A DNA stretch of 64,000 nucleotides from Algisphaera agarilytica (GCF_014207595.1 NZ_JACHGY010000001.1:558001-622000), one strand, 5' to 3'; positions 8,207 to 17,437 are shown, counted from the first letter of the stretch. The notes: generated by a model not told the origin, from the letters alone. A program made the numbers and translations.

Positions 8207-9730
8207 ATGTCACTCACTCTTAGCAACGTTACGTCCACGCCCTACCACCAACAGCGCCTTAACCGCGAGGTGAACTCCACGATCCAGCGCCTCAACGCCG
8301 GCGTCACCGTCCGGCCCAAGGACGACCCCGCCGCGTTCATCGCCTACGAACTCAACCGCAGCCGCGAGAACCAGCTCAAGACCGCCGGCATCAACGCCGA
8401 GCGTGCACAGGCCTTCGGCCAGACGGCGATCAACGGGCTCGACCAAGTCAGCGCCGCCATCGACGAGTTGCGCAGCATTTACGCCGGCTCCCACAACTCC
8501 GCAACGCCCCAAACCCGGATCGATGAACTCCTCGCAACCATCGACGCCGTGAACGACAACACCCAGTTCAAGGGGCAACGCCTCTTCCCCGGCGGAACGA
8601 TCACCGAAACCCAGGGCGCCGCCCCCGAACCCGTTCAGCAAACCGACATCCCCACCCTCGGAGGCGTTCAACTGGGCTACGCCCAGGGCGACCTCAGCTT
8701 CCGCAGCAACATCTACGACGGCGAGTTCAACCTCGGCGAGTTCGAGGTGAAAGGCACCTCCTTCACCGCCTCGGCCGACCCGGGTGCCCCCTCGATTGAA
8801 TTGGGCAACCTCGGCCGAGCCGTCACCGCCACGGACGACCGCACCGGCACCGGCTACATCCTGTACTCCGAGGAATCGGTCCACACCCGCTTCGGATCGC
8901 TCCCCCACGAATACAACGCCGATCACCTGATCTCGGTCGTCTACGAGGGCGGGCAGTTCTACTTCGACGACAACCACAACCTGCGCGCCTTCACGCCGCG
9001 CGACAGCGACGTCATTATCGCCGAGGTCGATTACACCAACGACACCATCCGCGGCCTGGCCGGCGCCATCACCCCCAGCACGCCGTCGGAAACCGATGTG
9101 ACCAGCAAGCGCGAGGTCTCCACCCCGAACACATTCGATTTCAACTATTCCACCGAGTCGGGGGCAACCGGCTCGCTATCGCTCTCGTCGGTTTCCGCGG
9201 CCGCGTTGGGCGATGCCGACAACTCGCTGGCGGACCTGGGTCAAGGCGGTGCGCTGGGCTTCTCGGCCAGCAACCGAACCCGCGCGTTGGAGGTGCTCCA
9301 GGCCGCGCAGCAACAGGTCGACTCGGCCAAGCAGCAGGCCCAAACATTCGTCCGCAACACCGTGGGCAGCCTCGATCTGGTCAACCAACACAACCAATCG
9401 ACGCTTGCTGCCGAGCGCCAGCGCCTGGAGAACCGCGCCGGCCAGGAAGTCGCCGAGCAGGCCCGGCGTCTGCTGCTGCGATCGGCCGGGCAGAGCCTCG
9501 TCCAGGATGCTCAGCAGGCCCAAACCGACACGCTCCTTTCACTCATTGAGCAGACCGGCGGGAGTCGGGCCGGCCGCTACTCCATGGACTCGGCCCTGCG
9601 GTCGGTCCAAGGGGCCCAGCAGTCGCAACTCGCCGAAGCCCTGGGGCGTTATACCCAGGAGATGAGCCAGAACGACCCCGTCAGCCTCCAAACCGAAACT
9701 TTGGGAAACCAGCTGGATGTTCTGGGTTAA
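8207..9730 (+). CDS. Flagellin-like protein with C-terminal extension
   Basis: The preferred start is the ATG at 8207, with AAAGG about 8 bases upstream; a TTG at 8180 is possible. The 507-residue product has a flagellin N-terminal domain: LNAGVTVRPKDDPAAFIAYE and QAFGQTAINGLDQVSAAIDE match the conserved D0/D1 helices of flagellin and hook-filament proteins. The variable middle (residues about 125-330) is rich in Thr, Asp and Gly. A C-terminal helix, AEQARRLLLRSAGQSLVQDA followed by TDTLLSLI, resembles the flagellin terminus. A further tail of about 58 Gln-rich residues follows where flagellins normally end. No flagellar gene is near. It could be a filament protein, a cap or hook-associated homologue, or a repurposed surface filament. 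Confidence 0.75.
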   Translation: MSLTLSNVTSTPYHQQRLNREVNSTIQRLNAGVTVRPKDDPAAFIAYELNRSRENQLKTAGINAERAQAFGQTAINGLDQVSAAIDELRSIYAGSHNSATPQTRIDELLATIDAVNDNTQFKGQRLFPGGTITETQGAAPEPVQQTDIPTLGGVQLGYAQGDLSFRSNIYDGEFNLGEFEVKGTSFTASADPGAPSIELGNLGRAVTATDDRTGTGYILYSEESVHTRFGSLPHEYNADHLISVVYEGGQFYFDDNHNLRAFTPRDSDVIIAEVDYTNDTIRGLAGAITPSTPSETDVTSKREVSTPNTFDFNYSTESGATGSLSLSSVSAAALGDADNSLADLGQGGALGFSASNRTRALEVLQAAQQQVDSAKQQAQTFVRNTVGSLDLVNQHNQSTLAAERQRLENRAGQEVAEQARRLLLRSAGQSLVQDAQQAQTDTLLSLIEQTGGSRAGRYSMDSALRSVQGAQQSQLAEALGRYTQEMSQNDPVSLQTETLGNQLDVLG

Positions 9731-9758
9731 AACGGAAAGAAGCTCGCCCCCGGTCTGG

Positions 9759-9764
9759 TATACT
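9759..9764 (+). promoter_or_regulatory. Extended -10 promoter candidate
   Basis: TGGTATACT forms an extended -10 element (TG at 9756-9757, TATACT at 9759-9764). It lies about 115 bases upstream of the TTG start of the membrane ATPase gene and 28 bases after the flagellin-like stop codon. Confidence 0.4.
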
Positions 9765-9878
9765 CGCGGCGGTGGGTAGCGGTAATCGCTGCGGTAAACA
9801 TATCGATCAGGGTGCAGGACAACTTTGAGCCTCGAGCCAAGGGTTTCCCGGCTTGCGGTGGTTGAGGAGTGCACGTAG

Positions 9879-12605
9879 TTGGCCACAAATCGCGGAGGAA
9901 AAAGCGGACGACCTGCGCCCACGAGCAAGACCTCGCGGAGCGATGCAACGTCCGCCGCGGATGCCGGCCAGGTGACCCGCTGGTGGATGCGTTTGTCGGG
10001 GCGCGGCCGTTGGTTGCTACTCGCGGGGGTGATTGGCACCGGCGCGGGTGCGGCGGCGGGTTGGTGGGGATGGGGCCAAGTGACCCATGAAGCCCAGGGA
10101 CACGTTCGGCTGGGCTCCGCGCACAAGCTGATGGGGCTTATCTCCGAAGACGCCGATTCGGTTAGCACCGCCGGCAACCTCCGGATGGATGAAGTCGTGG
10201 AACGCGAACTCGCCGAGCTGCGGCGGCTGTCGGGCGATGGCGACCAGCCCCAGGGCTTGGCCATCACCGTCCAGCGTTCCCCCGAAGCACCGACACGGCT
10301 GGACCTTTCCGCGATCGCAGACGACCCCGACGTGGCCACGGATGCCGTGCGCGCGATCCTCGCGGCTTACCAATCGAGTACCGCGCTCGACGAAGACGCC
10401 AGCCGGGCCCAGGCTCTGGAAACTGCACTGGCCAAACTCACCGAGCGAAAGTCCCAAGCGGCGGCGGCACGAACACGTTTGGCCGAGGCCCAAGCCGCGA
10501 TGCGCAGCGGCGCAGCGGATCAAACCCCATCCAACACAAGCCCGCTGAATACAGAAGACCCGGAGTGGTCCAACGCCGTGTGGGCGCAGGCTCAGGCCCA
10601 GCGAAACAGCGAACGACTTGCTCAGCGGATGGAAGAGCTGGAGCTGCTCTCAGTTCCGAGTGTCGAACAGGTCGCGGCGCTCGATCCGGAAGCCGCGGTC
10701 TGGTGGGGGCGGGTACGGGGACTCAACCAACAACTCGCCGAGGCGATCTGGCCGCCGAACCCCGCGATGGCCAAACGTTTGCAGGAACGAGTCACCCTCG
10801 AGACCAAGCTCCAATCCCGCGCGGCCGACACGCGGATCGTCCCGCTCAGCGAGACCGGGGGTGCGTTTGGCGCGGTCCGGGTCTCCCAAACCCAGGAGCT
10901 TCTCGAACAATCCGTGCAAGCCCAGCAAGCCGCGGATGAACGAGTCGCACAGCTCGAACCGCGTCTCGCGGCGTGGCAAAACCTCCAGGCCGATGTGACC
11001 CGTGCGGAGAAACTTCTGGCCGAGCAAGAGGCCGTGGTCTCACAACTCGACCCCGGCACAGGGGTCCGGCTGATCGAAGCCGGCATGACATCGCCCGATG
11101 CATCGATCTGGCGGGACACCCGGCCTTGGGCGGCAACGGCAGGCGGGCTGGCGGGAGCGCTGGTGGGTGTGTTCGGTTGCGGGCTGATGTTCCTTTTGGA
11201 TAAACGCGTCCGCCGATCACGCGACGGCGGCTTGGTGGGCTCGGCGGTCCCGGTGCTCGGCGCGGTGCCGACCACCGATGACTCGAGCACCGAAGCCACC
11301 GAGCCCGGCGAGCAGCCGATGGAAGTCGCCTCGATCCAGTCGGTGCGAGCCGTGCTGGAGAGCAAGATGCGCAACGGCGGCGAGGGCCAACTTCCCGGCG
11401 GCGCGTTCGCGGTCACCGGCATCGCTGCGGGCAGCGGCGCAACGAGCGTCGCCGTCGGCTTGGCGGTGTCGATGGCGTTGTCCGGCAGCCGGGTATTGCT
11501 GATCGATCTGGCGTGGCTGCAGAAACCCGCCGGCACGGGCACCGACGAAGACGCCGCGCGTCAGGGACTCGGCGTAGACGGCGTGATCGAGGCGTTGGGC
11601 TATCTCGACGACGAAGACCGCGAAGCGATCGCGCTGGGCGACGCCAACGACCTGGGCTTCGGCGCGATCCTCACCGGCATGTCGCTGCGACGCAGCGTGG
11701 TGCAGACGCGGGTGCCGGGGCTGTCGGTGCTCAGCGCGATGGGCCAGGCCAAGACGTTGCGGGAGGAGTGGACCGGCCGGGTGTCTTCACGCTGGCTGAG
11801 CAAGCTCATGGAAGTAGCGCGACGAGGCGGGTACACCGCCACGATCCTCGACGCGGGCTCGGCAACCGGCAGCGTCGAGGGCATGCTCGGTTGCGCCGCA
11901 GCAGACGGCACTGTGGTGGTGGTCAGCGGCGGGCAGTCCCAAGCCGACTACGACAAAGCCGTGACCCGGCTGAAGCTCGTGGGCGCGACGATCCTCGGCA
12001 CCGTGCTGAACCGCAGCGATGCGAAACGGATGGACCCCAACGCCAACGGTCGAATCCCGGGCCGTGCTTCGGCCGTGGGGGGAACAACGGGTTCGGGGAT
12101 CTTCGCTGCGGCGATCGAAGCGCGGGCCGGCGGGCATTCCGCCGACGGCGGCTCGGGCATGGTGGCGGCTCCGCTGCCCCGGGTCGAAGACGCCCCGCCC
12201 ACAGATGATTCAGCTCCCGAACAACCCGCCACCGCTCCCGCCCAAGACATCACACCTCGGCAAGAAGCTTCGGACGTTCCGCCGACCACCGCCGGGGTGG
12301 ACCCCTTTGCCGAGCCGCCCGCCGAGGTTCGGCCCACTCCGGTACGCCAACCTCCCGCCAAGACGAGCCGTGATGCAGCGGTACCCGCGAAGCGTGCCCC
12401 CGAAGAACTGATCGCCGAAGCGTTTTCCACCGATCAGGACGACACCCCGCCACCAGCCGACGGCGAGACCGACAGCCCCGAAACGCCCCAACCCGAGGTC
12501 CACGTGTCGGACGACGTGATGGATCAACTCGTGGATCACGCGATCCGTTCCGCCCAGCGCCCCCGCAGCCCCCAACCCGCCCCGCCCGGAGAGTCCGGCT
12601 CCTGA
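9879..12605 (+). CDS. Wzz/BY-kinase-like membrane protein with degenerate ATPase domain
   Basis: The TTG start at 9879 is supported by GAGGAG at 9864-9869. The 908-residue product has the layout of polysaccharide co-polymerases fused to a tyrosine-kinase-type ATPase: a basic N-terminus, transmembrane helix 1 (residues about 44-64), a coiled-coil periplasmic region (about 165-400), transmembrane helix 2 (about 412-437), then a cytoplasmic ParA/MinD-like domain from about residue 485. The expected deviant Walker A is GIAAGSGATSVAVG, so the Lys that binds phosphate is replaced by Ala. The Walker A' strand VLLIDLAWL keeps its Asp. The last 200 residues are Pro/Ala-rich and lack a Tyr cluster. It is probably a scaffold or pseudo-ATPase for envelope polysaccharide; no export genes lie nearby. 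Confidence 0.7.
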   Translation: MATNRGGKSGRPAPTSKTSRSDATSAADAGQVTRWWMRLSGRGRWLLLAGVIGTGAGAAAGWWGWGQVTHEAQGHVRLGSAHKLMGLISEDADSVSTAGNLRMDEVVERELAELRRLSGDGDQPQGLAITVQRSPEAPTRLDLSAIADDPDVATDAVRAILAAYQSSTALDEDASRAQALETALAKLTERKSQAAAARTRLAEAQAAMRSGAADQTPSNTSPLNTEDPEWSNAVWAQAQAQRNSERLAQRMEELELLSVPSVEQVAALDPEAAVWWGRVRGLNQQLAEAIWPPNPAMAKRLQERVTLETKLQSRAADTRIVPLSETGGAFGAVRVSQTQELLEQSVQAQQAADERVAQLEPRLAAWQNLQADVTRAEKLLAEQEAVVSQLDPGTGVRLIEAGMTSPDASIWRDTRPWAATAGGLAGALVGVFGCGLMFLLDKRVRRSRDGGLVGSAVPVLGAVPTTDDSSTEATEPGEQPMEVASIQSVRAVLESKMRNGGEGQLPGGAFAVTGIAAGSGATSVAVGLAVSMALSGSRVLLIDLAWLQKPAGTGTDEDAARQGLGVDGVIEALGYLDDEDREAIALGDANDLGFGAILTGMSLRRSVVQTRVPGLSVLSAMGQAKTLREEWTGRVSSRWLSKLMEVARRGGYTATILDAGSATGSVEGMLGCAAADGTVVVVSGGQSQADYDKAVTRLKLVGATILGTVLNRSDAKRMDPNANGRIPGRASAVGGTTGSGIFAAAIEARAGGHSADGGSGMVAAPLPRVEDAPPTDDSAPEQPATAPAQDITPRQEASDVPPTTAGVDPFAEPPAEVRPTPVRQPPAKTSRDAAVPAKRAPEELIAEAFSTDQDDTPPPADGETDSPETPQPEVHVSDDVMDQLVDHAIRSAQRPRSPQPAPPGESGS

Positions 12606-12677
12606 AGAACCCCGCCAGCCCCTTAGAATATTGGCACCCCTGAAGTAAACCCTTCCGGCCGTCCCTACCAAGACTCC

Positions 12678-14189
12678 ATGCTCCGTCGTATCGCTCAACT
12701 GCTCCAGCCCCCGTCGATCAGCTCACCCACGCCCGGCGATCAGCCCGCCGAGGCCGAGGCGTTCCAAGGGGTGATTGCGCCGGTCGCCGAGCGGGTGCTG
12801 GCCGCCCCCGCCGAGCGGACCCGATACGCCCAATCGCAAGCCCAGTTCCACATCTCCGGCGTCCACGACTACGAGTTCAGCACCAGCTTCCACGACGCCC
12901 GCCCCGACCGTGTTTTCGATCGCCTGCGTTGGGGTGGACAGCTGATCTTCGTCTCCACCCAGCCGCGTGAACTCGAAGAACTTTTGGGGTTCTACCGCAA
13001 CAAGCCCGAGTGGCTGATCGAGCAGGAACCCGAATCGCTGGTGTGCCCGCGTCTTGATCAACTCCAGAAACTGAGCCGTCTGCCGCTTCCCGCGTCGTTG
13101 CGCCGTTTGCTACTCGAACAACACGCTCACTTTTTTGTGGTCCGCAAGGTCCTGATCGATCCGATCTCGCGTCTGACCGCGAAGCACTCGTACGACGTCC
13201 GGCTGGTGCGTGCTCAAGGGAAGGCCGACGAGCGTTACGCCACCGACGGGTTTGTCGTGCTCAAGCGGGTGCCGACCATGGAGCAGGCGATCGATCGCCT
13301 CAAACAGACTGCGCCCGGGGTGCCGCCCGAGCGCCTGGGCATCATCGCCGAGAAACTGGTTCGTAAGGTCTTCCCGATCTTCCTCACGCGTGAAGCGGCG
13401 TTCCTCAAGCTGCTGCAGCGCGACCTGCCGCCCGAGCTGAAACGCAAGACCCCGCGGGTCATGAGCATGGAGTCGGACAACCAGGGGCTGGTGCGGGCCA
13501 TGTCGATGAAGTGGCTGCGTCAGGGCGGCGAGCCGATCAGCCAGACCGAGTTCGCCAAGCAGACCGCCGAGCTCTTACGGGCCCTGCACGAGCACGTGGG
13601 CATCATGCACCTGGACCTGCGCCTGGACAACCTGCTGGTCACCGGCGACGGCGTCTGCATGATCGACTTCGGCTCCTCGGTGCGCATCGGTGAAGACCTC
13701 TCCACCACCCAGATCATCGAGACCCTGGTCCACGAGATGCTCCAGTCGTCGCAGATCACCCGCGACCTCCAGCGTCAGCGTCGCAAGAAGCTCATACGCT
13801 CGGACGTGTTCGACCACCTGCCCACCCCGCCGTCGCCGGCCTTCGACCTTTTTGCCTTGGCCACCAACATGACCCGGCCGCACGACAACGCCGACTTCAA
13901 GGGCCTGGTCAACCACGACCGCGACAGCGAAGAGGGCCAGCGCTTTTCACGGTTGCGTCGACGCATCCTCAAGCCCAACCCCGACGACGTGCCGGTCCGA
14001 AGCGTCCACGACCTCTGCGTCGAACTGGGCGTGACCAGTCCCCGGCCCCGCAACAAAGACCGCCGCCCCGACGACCCGAGCCAGGTCACCCTCAAGCCGG
14101 TCATCCTCTCCGGCCCGATGATGCCCAAAGCGGGCCAGCCCCAACCGAAGGCGGACCCGGAACTCAACCCGGAAACCGATGTGGCGTGA
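12678..14189 (+). CDS. Protein-kinase-like phosphotransferase
   Basis: The 503-residue product carries a small protein-kinase-like domain: catalytic loop HLDLRLDN (residues about 310-317; HxDxxxDN) and metal-binding DFGSS (about 329-333). Upstream candidates for the ATP-binding Lys are in VLKRVP or MSMKWLRQ. The kinase N-lobe is not recognisable by eye. An N-terminal 130-residue region around GGQLIFVSTQPRELEELLGF and the C-terminal 100 residues are unfamiliar. The compact loop resembles lipopolysaccharide kinases (WaaP/InaA/Kdo kinase-like) or RIO/ABC1 kinases rather than Hanks-type receptors. No membrane segment is visible. It follows the Wzz-like gene by 72 bases on the same strand, so an envelope-polysaccharide role is plausible but unproven. 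Confidence 0.65.
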   Translation: MLRRIAQLLQPPSISSPTPGDQPAEAEAFQGVIAPVAERVLAAPAERTRYAQSQAQFHISGVHDYEFSTSFHDARPDRVFDRLRWGGQLIFVSTQPRELEELLGFYRNKPEWLIEQEPESLVCPRLDQLQKLSRLPLPASLRRLLLEQHAHFFVVRKVLIDPISRLTAKHSYDVRLVRAQGKADERYATDGFVVLKRVPTMEQAIDRLKQTAPGVPPERLGIIAEKLVRKVFPIFLTREAAFLKLLQRDLPPELKRKTPRVMSMESDNQGLVRAMSMKWLRQGGEPISQTEFAKQTAELLRALHEHVGIMHLDLRLDNLLVTGDGVCMIDFGSSVRIGEDLSTTQIIETLVHEMLQSSQITRDLQRQRRKKLIRSDVFDHLPTPPSPAFDLFALATNMTRPHDNADFKGLVNHDRDSEEGQRFSRLRRRILKPNPDDVPVRSVHDLCVELGVTSPRPRNKDRRPDDPSQVTLKPVILSGPMMPKAGQPQPKADPELNPETDVA

Positions 14190-14197
14190 GGCTGGGG

Positions 14198-14203
14198 TAA
14201 ACT
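14198..14203 (+). promoter_or_regulatory. -10-like box directly upstream of the dus gene
   Basis: TAAACT ends 6 bases before the ATG at 14210. There is no Shine-Dalgarno, so a leaderless transcript is predicted. The -35 region is weak. Confidence 0.45.
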
Positions 14204-14209
14204 ATCGCC

Positions 14210-15280
14210 ATGCTCCGCGTCGGTAACGTCCAACTAAAGACCAACCTCTTGCTCGCCCCCGTGGCGGGCTACTTCGACTTGGCCTATCGGCTGGTGGCGC
14301 GGTCGGTGCCGGGGGTGGCGTGCGAGCCCGAGCACCTGGGCGGATCGCTGGACGTGGGCGACGGGACCTATGGAGCCTTGGGCCTGGCGTGCACCGAACT
14401 GCTCTGCCCGCACAGCGTGCTGCGCGAGACCGACAAAGCGATGTGGCGGGCCGCGACCTCGCCGGACGACGACCCGGTATGCATGCAGCTCTACGGCTGC
14501 GACCTCGACATCCTCGCCGAGGCGGCGCGGTGGGCCGAGGGCCGCGGGGCCACGGTCATCGACATCAACATGGGCTGCCCCGTCGACAAGGTCACGAAGA
14601 AGCACGGCGGCTCCAAACTGCTCTGCGATCCCGGCCACGCGGTGGCGGTGGCCAAGACGGTGGTCGAGGCGGTCAGCGTGCCGGTGACCGCGAAGATCCG
14701 GCTGGGCTGGGACGACACCTGCATCGTCGCCGACTCGCTGCCCGCCAAGATGTGCGACGTGGGTATCCAAATGATCACGGTGCACGGCCGAACCACCGCG
14801 ATGAAGTTCAAACCCAGCGTCCGGCTCGACGGCATCACCATGACCGTCGAGGGCGTCAAGAAACACCACCCCGACATCCCCGTGATCGGCAACGGCGACA
14901 TCACCACCGCCGCGGACGCCGAGCACATGATCAACGTCACCGGCTGCGACGGCGTGATGGTCGCCCGCGGCGCGATGGGCCAGCCCTGGCTGTTCCGCGA
15001 CATCGCCTACCGCCTGGCGACCGGGCGCGACCCTGCCCCGCTGCCACGCGTGGACCGTGCCCAACTCGTGCTCGATCACTTCGAGAACCTCGTGAAGTAC
15101 CGCGATGAAGCGGTCGCGCTGCGAACGATCAAGACCCGCATCAGCAAGTACTCGGCCCACCTCCAACCCTGGCCGGGTCTGCGTCGCGATGTCCAACCGA
15201 TCCACGACGCCGAGCAGTTCCGCGAGTTCTGGGCGGCCGGGATGGAGAAGCTGGCGGAGCCTGATCTGGCGGTTTCGTAA
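14210..15280 (+). CDS. tRNA-dihydrouridine synthase (Dus family)
   Basis: This FMN enzyme reduces specific uridines in tRNA to dihydrouridine. Its 356 residues fit the family (310-350). The TIM-barrel start LLLAPVAGYFDLAYR (residues about 14-28) and the active-site block INMGCPVDKVTKKHGGSKLL (about 117-136, with the catalytic Cys and the Lys after it) are diagnostic, as are ITVHGRT and GNGDITTAADAEHM followed by DGVMVARGAMGQPWLFRDI. It resembles DusB most, but subfamily assignment needs a tree. The N-terminal few residues abut a -10-like box, so the start at 14210 is well placed. It is followed by a palindromic repeat element, and no operon partner is evident. Confidence 0.93.
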   Translation: MLRVGNVQLKTNLLLAPVAGYFDLAYRLVARSVPGVACEPEHLGGSLDVGDGTYGALGLACTELLCPHSVLRETDKAMWRAATSPDDDPVCMQLYGCDLDILAEAARWAEGRGATVIDINMGCPVDKVTKKHGGSKLLCDPGHAVAVAKTVVEAVSVPVTAKIRLGWDDTCIVADSLPAKMCDVGIQMITVHGRTTAMKFKPSVRLDGITMTVEGVKKHHPDIPVIGNGDITTAADAEHMINVTGCDGVMVARGAMGQPWLFRDIAYRLATGRDPAPLPRVDRAQLVLDHFENLVKYRDEAVALRTIKTRISKYSAHLQPWPGLRRDVQPIHDAEQFREFWAAGMEKLAEPDLAVS

Positions 15281-15284
15281 AGGG

Positions 15285-15398
15285 TATTGGGCGATTTCGT
15301 GATTTGGTGATTTAGCGATTAGGTGACGCAAGCGGCGGCGGATTAAACGCTGCGGTTCGACAATCGCCAAATCACGAAATCGCCAGATCGCCAAATAC
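15285..15398. repeat. Imperfect palindromic element built from GATT-type units (copy 1)
   Basis: The left arm is a run of units such as GCGATTTCGTGATTTGGTGA. The right arm is its approximate inverse, AATCGCCAAATCACGAAATC. A centre of about 40 bases contains GACGCAAGCGGCGG. A second, similarly built element lies at 20671-20767. It fills the gap between the dus gene and uxaC, starting 5 bases after the dus stop codon. Confidence 0.75.
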
Positions 15399-15483
15399 TT
15401 TGTCCCGTTGCCATCCCCATCGATATCGACGACACTACCGCCGCTCGATTTGACCATATCGCCCGAAACCTCCGAGGCCCGCC

Positions 15484-16947
15484 ATGACATTTCTGCACGA
15501 CGACTTCCTGCTGACCAACGAGCCTGCGCGCCGGTTGTTCCACGACTTCGCCGCGTCGATGCCGATCTACGACTACCACTGCCACCTCCCCCCCGCCGAC
15601 CTGTCGGGCAACCGCCGGTTCGCGAACCTCACGGATGTGTGGCTCGATGGCGACCACTACAAGTGGCGGGCGATGCGGGCCCAAGGGGTCGACGAGTACC
15701 TCATCAGCGGCAACTCCGAGCCGTACGACAAGTTCCTCGCGTTCGCCAAGACGATCCCCCACACGCTGCGCAACCCGCTCTACCACTGGACCCACCTCGA
15801 GCTCCGCCGCTACTTCGGCATCGACCTTCTGCTGAACGAAGCCACCGCCCGCGAGGTCTGGGAAGAAGCTAACCGCCAACTGGGGGACCTGCCGGTTTCG
15901 GCGATCTTCCAGAAGTTCAACGTTGCCCTGGTCGGCACGATCGACGACCCCGCCGACGACCTGGCCCACCACCAACAGCTCAACGCGCAGTCGCCCTACC
16001 CGCAGACCACGGTGGTCCCGGCCTTCCGCCCCGACCGCTACCACACGATGGATGACGTCGAAGCGTGGAACACCGCGGTCGACCAGGTCGGCGAGGCCGC
16101 GGGCGTGAAGGTGCGCAAGCTCGACGACTTCCTCGACGCCTTGGCCAAACGCCACGCCTTCTTCAACGACAACGGCTGCCGGCTGTCGGACCACGGCATG
16201 TCCCACCTGCCCGAGATGGCGTGCTCGGAAAAGAAAGCCCGCGAGATCTTCGACCGCGCCCGCGGTGCAAGCGACGATTGGCTCGACCCTGACGATCTCA
16301 TCGACGACGCGGGCCACGTCAGCCCCTTGGATGAGCTGCGGTTCCGCTCGTTCCTGATGACCTTCTTCGGCCGCCTCGACCACGCCGCGGGTTGGACGCA
16401 GCAGCTGCACCTGGGCGTGATCCGCAACAACAACCCCTACGCCATGGAACAGCTCGGCCGGGACACCGGGTTCGATTCGATCTGCGACACCCCGCAGTTT
16501 GCCGGGCTCCGCCGACACCTCGGCACACTGGCACGCGAGCAGAAACTTCCGCAGACGATCCTGTACAACCTCAACCCCAAGGACAACTACCTCTTCGCCA
16601 CCATGGCGGGCAACTTCCAAGGCGTGCTGCCCGGCGTGAGGCCCGGGCACGTTCAGCTCGGCAGCGGCTGGTGGTTCCTCGACCAGAAAGAGGGCATGCA
16701 GTGGCAGCTCAACGCGCTGTCGAACCTCGGCCTGCTGCCGCACTTCATCGGCATGCTCACCGACTCGCGAAGCTTCCTGAGCTACCCCCGCCACGAATAC
16801 TTCCGCCGCATCATCTGCAACCTGATCGGCCAAGACGCCGAGGCGGGCGAGCTGCCCAACGACCTCGACCTGCTCGGCGGCGTGGTGCAGAACATCTGCT
16901 TCAACAACGCGCGGGATTACTTCGGTATGCCGCTGCGTGGCCGATGA
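15484..16947 (+). CDS. uxaC: Glucuronate isomerase
   Basis: UxaC interconverts D-glucuronate and D-fructuronate (and galacturonate and tagaturonate), the first cytoplasmic step in hexuronate breakdown. Its 487 residues match the family (about 470). The N-terminal block YDYHCHL (residues 29-35, with metal-type His32 and His34) begins the amidohydrolase-like barrel. Other family blocks are DVWLDGDHYKWRAMRAQG, WTHLELRRYFGI and a C-terminal LTDSRSFLSYPRHEYFRRII. A GAGG Shine-Dalgarno lies about 6 bases upstream of the ATG. No other hexuronate gene (uxuA, uxaA, kdgK) is adjacent. The gene fits a polysaccharide-degrading lifestyle together with the hydrolases elsewhere in the window. Confidence 0.96.
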   Translation: MTFLHDDFLLTNEPARRLFHDFAASMPIYDYHCHLPPADLSGNRRFANLTDVWLDGDHYKWRAMRAQGVDEYLISGNSEPYDKFLAFAKTIPHTLRNPLYHWTHLELRRYFGIDLLLNEATAREVWEEANRQLGDLPVSAIFQKFNVALVGTIDDPADDLAHHQQLNAQSPYPQTTVVPAFRPDRYHTMDDVEAWNTAVDQVGEAAGVKVRKLDDFLDALAKRHAFFNDNGCRLSDHGMSHLPEMACSEKKAREIFDRARGASDDWLDPDDLIDDAGHVSPLDELRFRSFLMTFFGRLDHAAGWTQQLHLGVIRNNNPYAMEQLGRDTGFDSICDTPQFAGLRRHLGTLAREQKLPQTILYNLNPKDNYLFATMAGNFQGVLPGVRPGHVQLGSGWWFLDQKEGMQWQLNALSNLGLLPHFIGMLTDSRSFLSYPRHEYFRRIICNLIGQDAEAGELPNDLDLLGGVVQNICFNNARDYFGMPLRGR

Positions 16948-16968
16948 CGAGAAGCCTCACCGCGGCGC

Positions 16969-16974
16969 TACACT
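16969..16974 (+). promoter_or_regulatory. -10-like box directly upstream of the DCC-family gene
   Basis: TACACT, the same hexamer as in the folC promoter, ends 6 bases before the ATG at 16981. No Shine-Dalgarno is present. Confidence 0.4.
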
Positions 16975-16980
16975 GTGGTG

Positions 16981-17388
16981 ATGCCCGAGCCCGAGACCAT
17001 CTTCTACGACGGCGACTGCGGCCTGTGCCACCGGGGCGTGGGCTTTGTCGTGCGTCGGGACCGTAAGGCCCAGTTCACCTTTGCGCCGTTGGGGGGTGAG
17101 ACGTTCGGAGCGTCGGTGCCCGAGGCGGATCGATTGGCACTGCCGGATTCGATCCTCGTGCTCACCGCCGAGGGCGGGCTGCTCATCAAAGCCCGGGCGG
17201 CCTGTCATATCCTGCGACAGCTCGGCGGCATCTGGGCCGTTGCGGGCTGGTGCATCGGCGTCTTCCCGAATGGCCTGAGCGACTGGATTTACGACCGCGT
17301 CGCGGCGGTCCGGCACCGGCTGTTTGCCAAGCCCAAGGGGGTCTGCCCGGTGCTGCCTGAGGAGCTGCGGGGGCGATTTCTGCCATGA
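16981..17388 (+). CDS. DCC-family thiol-disulfide oxidoreductase-like protein (DUF393)
   Basis: This 135-residue protein carries the DUF393 signature YDGDCGLCHRGV (residues about 8-19), with the CxxC pair that gives the DCC family its name. The remainder, including RARAACHILRQLGGIWAVAG and a membrane-leaning stretch WAVAGWCIGVFPNGL, fits the family, which is predicted to be thioredoxin-like. The biochemical role is not established for most members. The ATG at 16981 was chosen over two in-frame GTGs at 16975 and 16978 because the -10-like box ends at 16974. It sits 34 bases after uxaC and 49 bases before tyrS, each probably with its own promoter. Confidence 0.85.
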   Translation: MPEPETIFYDGDCGLCHRGVGFVVRRDRKAQFTFAPLGGETFGASVPEADRLALPDSILVLTAEGGLLIKARAACHILRQLGGIWAVAGWCIGVFPNGLSDWIYDRVAAVRHRLFAKPKGVCPVLPEELRGRFLP

Positions 17389-17421
17389 CATCCCACCCAC
17401 AACGCCAAGCCACCGACCGGG

Positions 17422-17427
17422 TAGAAT
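17422..17427 (+). promoter_or_regulatory. -10-like box upstream of tyrS
   Basis: TAGAAT ends 10 bases before the tyrS ATG at 17438, which would give a leader of only about 4 bases. No -35 box was recognised. Confidence 0.4.
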
Positions 17428-17437
17428 CGCGGGTCTG

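Noticed and set aside
14234-15490. A 418-codon frame antisense to the dihydrouridine synthase gene
   Set aside because: The His/Asp/Val-rich low-complexity translation is typical of antisense shadows in high-GC DNA; the sense frame carries the Dus signature.
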